Source: an uncultured Ignavibacteria bacterium
GTDB lineage: Bacteria; Bacteroidota; Ignavibacteria; Kapaibacteriales; UBA961
DNA: 8,686 bases
Assembly (NCBI GenBank): GCA_937868245.1
Contig: CALMMI010000404.1
Location: forward strand, 1 to 8,686
Direction of reading: 5' to 3'
Position numbers and translations under genes: made by a program. A model generated the notes under the pieces. The model was given only the letters and a program-made list of their open reading frames with translations, ran no database searches and had not been told where the DNA came from. Positions 6,675 to 8,686 of the stretch are shown in pieces (within the stretch, counting starts at the first letter, position 1; each line of letters opens with the position of its first letter).

Positions 6675-8686
6675 TCAAAGGTTTTGCAAGTCCAAGTTGC
6701 GAATTACTATTGTACCGATATCAACTGAAGAATAATTAGGCGTTGTAGGTATGATGTATGCGTTTCCATTCCAGATTTTGTAGGTAAATCGAATATCTAA
6801 CGGTCCTGTGATTTCCAACCCGCTTTTCATAATGATTACCTGAGAATAATCTTTAGAGAATAACTTCTTATAGCTTGTATCTTCATTGTCAATGCCGTTC
6901 AATACCTGAATCGTATCCAGTACATTATCAATAGGAATTTTTGGATTATTGAATGGCTCAGGATTGCGGATAATCAGAGCAACGATTTTATTGAAGTCAT
7001 TTGTATCTCGAACTACATTAAATTCAGTTGAAATAGCTTTGTCCATTGGAGTAAAGCCAAGCAAGCCTTCCACTATTCGGTCATATTTATGCTGGTAATT
7101 TACCTCTATTGACTCGCTTAATACATTTGGGTTTCCAACAATCGTATCAAATGCGGCAGTAATTTCTAGTAGTGTAAACCCCTTATCAAGGGGGAAAATG
7201 GCTTTCCTTGTCACAGTATTATCTGTATTTGTTAAAAGATAACTATTGACCTGTTCCTTAAAATTAGAATAGCGAGATGTCTGGAACGTAAATTTTAGTA
7301 CTTCCACAGTTTCTTCTGCCAACTGATTTGGTAACAATGATTGATTGTCCGGTTCAAGTACTCCATTTCTATTCAGATCATATAAATTATTAACGATAGC
7401 CGTGTACATTTTAAGCGGTTTCAAATGCTTCAGCTTTACCTGCAAGAATTTCGAAGGCGGAATAATCGTATTTCCACCAAAAGGCAAACATTCGTTGGCT
7501 TTAATCAAATTTGCGAATTGATCAAACACATGGGGTACAATCGGGTTCGTATCATCCTCCCATGATTCTATAGTTTGTGGAATATATGTGTGAACAGTAT
7601 CGTTTGGATTGTAATCCAAACGTGGTGGATTGATAACTTCGCTTCCTTCCCGTGGATCTTTGATCACTATTTTAATTCTTCCCGCAATTGCTGCCTGCCC
7701 GTTATACGCTTGCCAATTACGGAAGAAATGGGTAGCGTAGGCTTTAGTATAGAATAGATATATCTGTGTCGTTTCATCATCATAGAACAAGGGTTTGGAA
7801 TTTAACAAGTTTCCTTTAGGGTCAGGAATGGAACGGTTGCAGTCAATGTATCGCGTCAATGATGTCAGCGCATACAGCTCTGGATGGGGTGTCAGTGGAG
7901 TTAATGGATTAGGAGGAATAATGCTTCCCTGAGGAGTACGTACTATACCATTTGCATCTTCAAGTATATTTCCGTTGCTTAACAGTTTGTCTCCATACGT
8001 TGCTTTGGGATGCTTGTGGAAGAATCCGATAGGACCTCCTGTTGTGAATCCGTACGTATAGGTAAAGGTTTGCCCAGGTAAACTATGATCATCGACACAA
8101 TCTTTCAAAGTAAATTGCACAACATAGCTAGTATCCGGACGGAAAATTGGTTGAATAAATTGAGTCAATCCGGTTATCGTTGCTTGTGTATCAGCCATGA
8201 TAGCTGCTTGACCTGGTATGTTAATGTTATATTGATAATGTTCTAAGGACAACCAACAAACTGAATGAAGCAATGTGTGGCACTTGGGAACTGCCTCCTC
8301 GTACAAATAGCAGTTTCCACGTTCGTTAGCATAACTGAGAATGTTTAGAATACTTTCCCATGTATCTGCATAAGTTCTCAGAGATGGATACTCAATAAAT
8401 GTTTGAAAAATCATTGATTGAGTGCGAATGAAAACTGATGATTCTGTTTCGTAATAGAACCTTTTTAATAAACTATAAATCTCACTCATGCAATGAATAT
8501 ATGTTGATAATTCAACATCTTTGGCTTGTTTTGGGTTTATCAAACATTTTTGTTTTATCAAAAGAATTGCTTCATATAATGCACAATAACGATCGTCTTT
8601 TTTAGAGGGCTGAGGTGACGTTGCTGACATTGGTGACGTTGCTGACATTGGTGACGTTGCTGACATTGGTGACGTTGCTGACATTG
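6675..8686 (-). CDS. Large beta-rich protein of unknown function with MSATSP N-terminal repeats; 5' end open at window edge
   Basis: The frame is open from the right edge to TGA at 6677-6675 and gives at least 669 aa. The first ATG in the window is 8684-8682, but it lies inside an 18-bp repeat that runs off the edge. Every repeat copy has its own ATG, none with an A-rich or Shine-Dalgarno leader, so I treat the gene as 5'-partial. Residues (counted from 8684) 1-24 are four MSATSP copies. Residues 28-132 are a helical module shared with the downstream protein (C34, C47 and C125 conserved). Residues about 165-669 are beta-rich, with motifs FTTGGPIGFFH (213-223), RYIDCNRSIPDPKGNLL (278-294), SKPLFYDDE (296-304), TFQTSRY (466-472) and NPEPFNNPKIPID (574-586). 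DLNRNGVLEPDN (436-447) resembles an EF-hand/dockerin calcium loop. No enzyme motif, signal peptide or membrane segment is visible. I recall similar unnamed hypothetical proteins in Bacteroidota, but from memory only. It is probably in one operon with the 2048-aa gene. Confidence 0.92.
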   Translation of the reverse strand, partial: MSATSPMSATSPMSATSPMSATSPQPSKKDDRYCALYEAILLIKQKCLINPKQAKDVELSTYIHCMSEIYSLLKRFYYETESSVFIRTQSMIFQTFIEYPSLRTYADTWESILNILSYANERGNCYLYEEAVPKCHTLLHSVCWLSLEHYQYNINIPGQAAIMADTQATITGLTQFIQPIFRPDTSYVVQFTLKDCVDDHSLPGQTFTYTYGFTTGGPIGFFHKHPKATYGDKLLSNGNILEDANGIVRTPQGSIIPPNPLTPLTPHPELYALTSLTRYIDCNRSIPDPKGNLLNSKPLFYDDETTQIYLFYTKAYATHFFRNWQAYNGQAAIAGRIKIVIKDPREGSEVINPPRLDYNPNDTVHTYIPQTIESWEDDTNPIVPHVFDQFANLIKANECLPFGGNTIIPPSKFLQVKLKHLKPLKMYTAIVNNLYDLNRNGVLEPDNQSLLPNQLAEETVEVLKFTFQTSRYSNFKEQVNSYLLTNTDNTVTRKAIFPLDKGFTLLEITAAFDTIVGNPNVLSESIEVNYQHKYDRIVEGLLGFTPMDKAISTEFNVVRDTNDFNKIVALIIRNPEPFNNPKIPIDNVLDTIQVLNGIDNEDTSYKKLFSKDYSQVIIMKSGLEITGPLDIRFTYKIWNGNAYIIPTTPNYSSVDIGTIVIRNLDLQNL
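8613..8686 (-). repeat. 18-bp in-frame tandem repeat encoding MSATSP
   Basis: Four tandem 18-bp units, read on the minus strand as ATGTCAGCAACGTCACCA, occupy 8667-8684, 8649-8666, 8631-8648 and 8613-8630. The first three are identical. The last differs by one silent base (CCT for CCA at 8613). The final two window bases match the next unit, so the array continues beyond the edge and its total copy number is unknown. The unit is a multiple of three, so gain or loss of copies changes protein length without shifting the frame. The near-perfect identity suggests recent expansion. The window ending here may also mark an assembly break at the repeat. Confidence 0.95.

Noticed and set aside
7575..7757. 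A 60-codon plus-strand frame inside the upstream gene
   Set aside because: It is antisense to a well-supported coding frame with family-like motifs, and its Trp/Ile/Cys-rich product looks random.
8613..8686. CRISPR array at the right edge
   Set aside because: The units are contiguous 18-bp tandem copies with no unique spacers and are in frame with the protein. This is a coding minisatellite.

Overview
This window holds two large genes on the minus strand, read right to left. Together they fill almost everything from base 501 to the right-hand edge. The base composition is AT-rich. The start of the second gene is preceded by an A-rich stretch instead of a Shine-Dalgarno sequence, and the proteins are long, beta-rich and rich in Asn, Lys and Ile. 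This combination fits the Bacteroidota (Cytophaga/Flavobacterium/Chitinophaga-like bacteria), but that is an inference from style. No marker gene, rRNA, tRNA, transposase or phage gene is present.

Layout. The upstream gene (6675 to the right edge, at least 669 aa) is open at its 5' end. The window stops inside an 18-bp tandem repeat that codes for MSATSP, so the true start probably lies outside. After the repeats come a helical module of about 100 aa and then a beta-rich region of about 500 aa. The downstream gene (501-6647, 2048 aa) starts 27 nt after the first one stops. It reads as an N-terminal seven-fold repeat that looks like a seven-bladed beta-propeller, then a helical module, then about 1300 aa of beta-rich segments, and finally two fibronectin-III-like units. 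Bases 1-500 are AT-rich and hold no convincing gene or strong terminator.

How they may work together. The helical module after the propeller of the 2048-aa protein (about residues 397-498) aligns without gaps to the module after the MSATSP repeats of the other protein (about residues 29-130). Three cysteines and the ends of the module are kept. The two proteins are therefore a matched pair: the same module carries a different N-terminal head and a different C-terminal body in each. Neither has a visible signal peptide, membrane segment or C-terminal sorting domain, although the larger one has an adhesin-like modular build. I know no assigned function for either protein. An exported or surface-assembled two-protein structure, possibly using a non-Sec route, is a hypothesis only.
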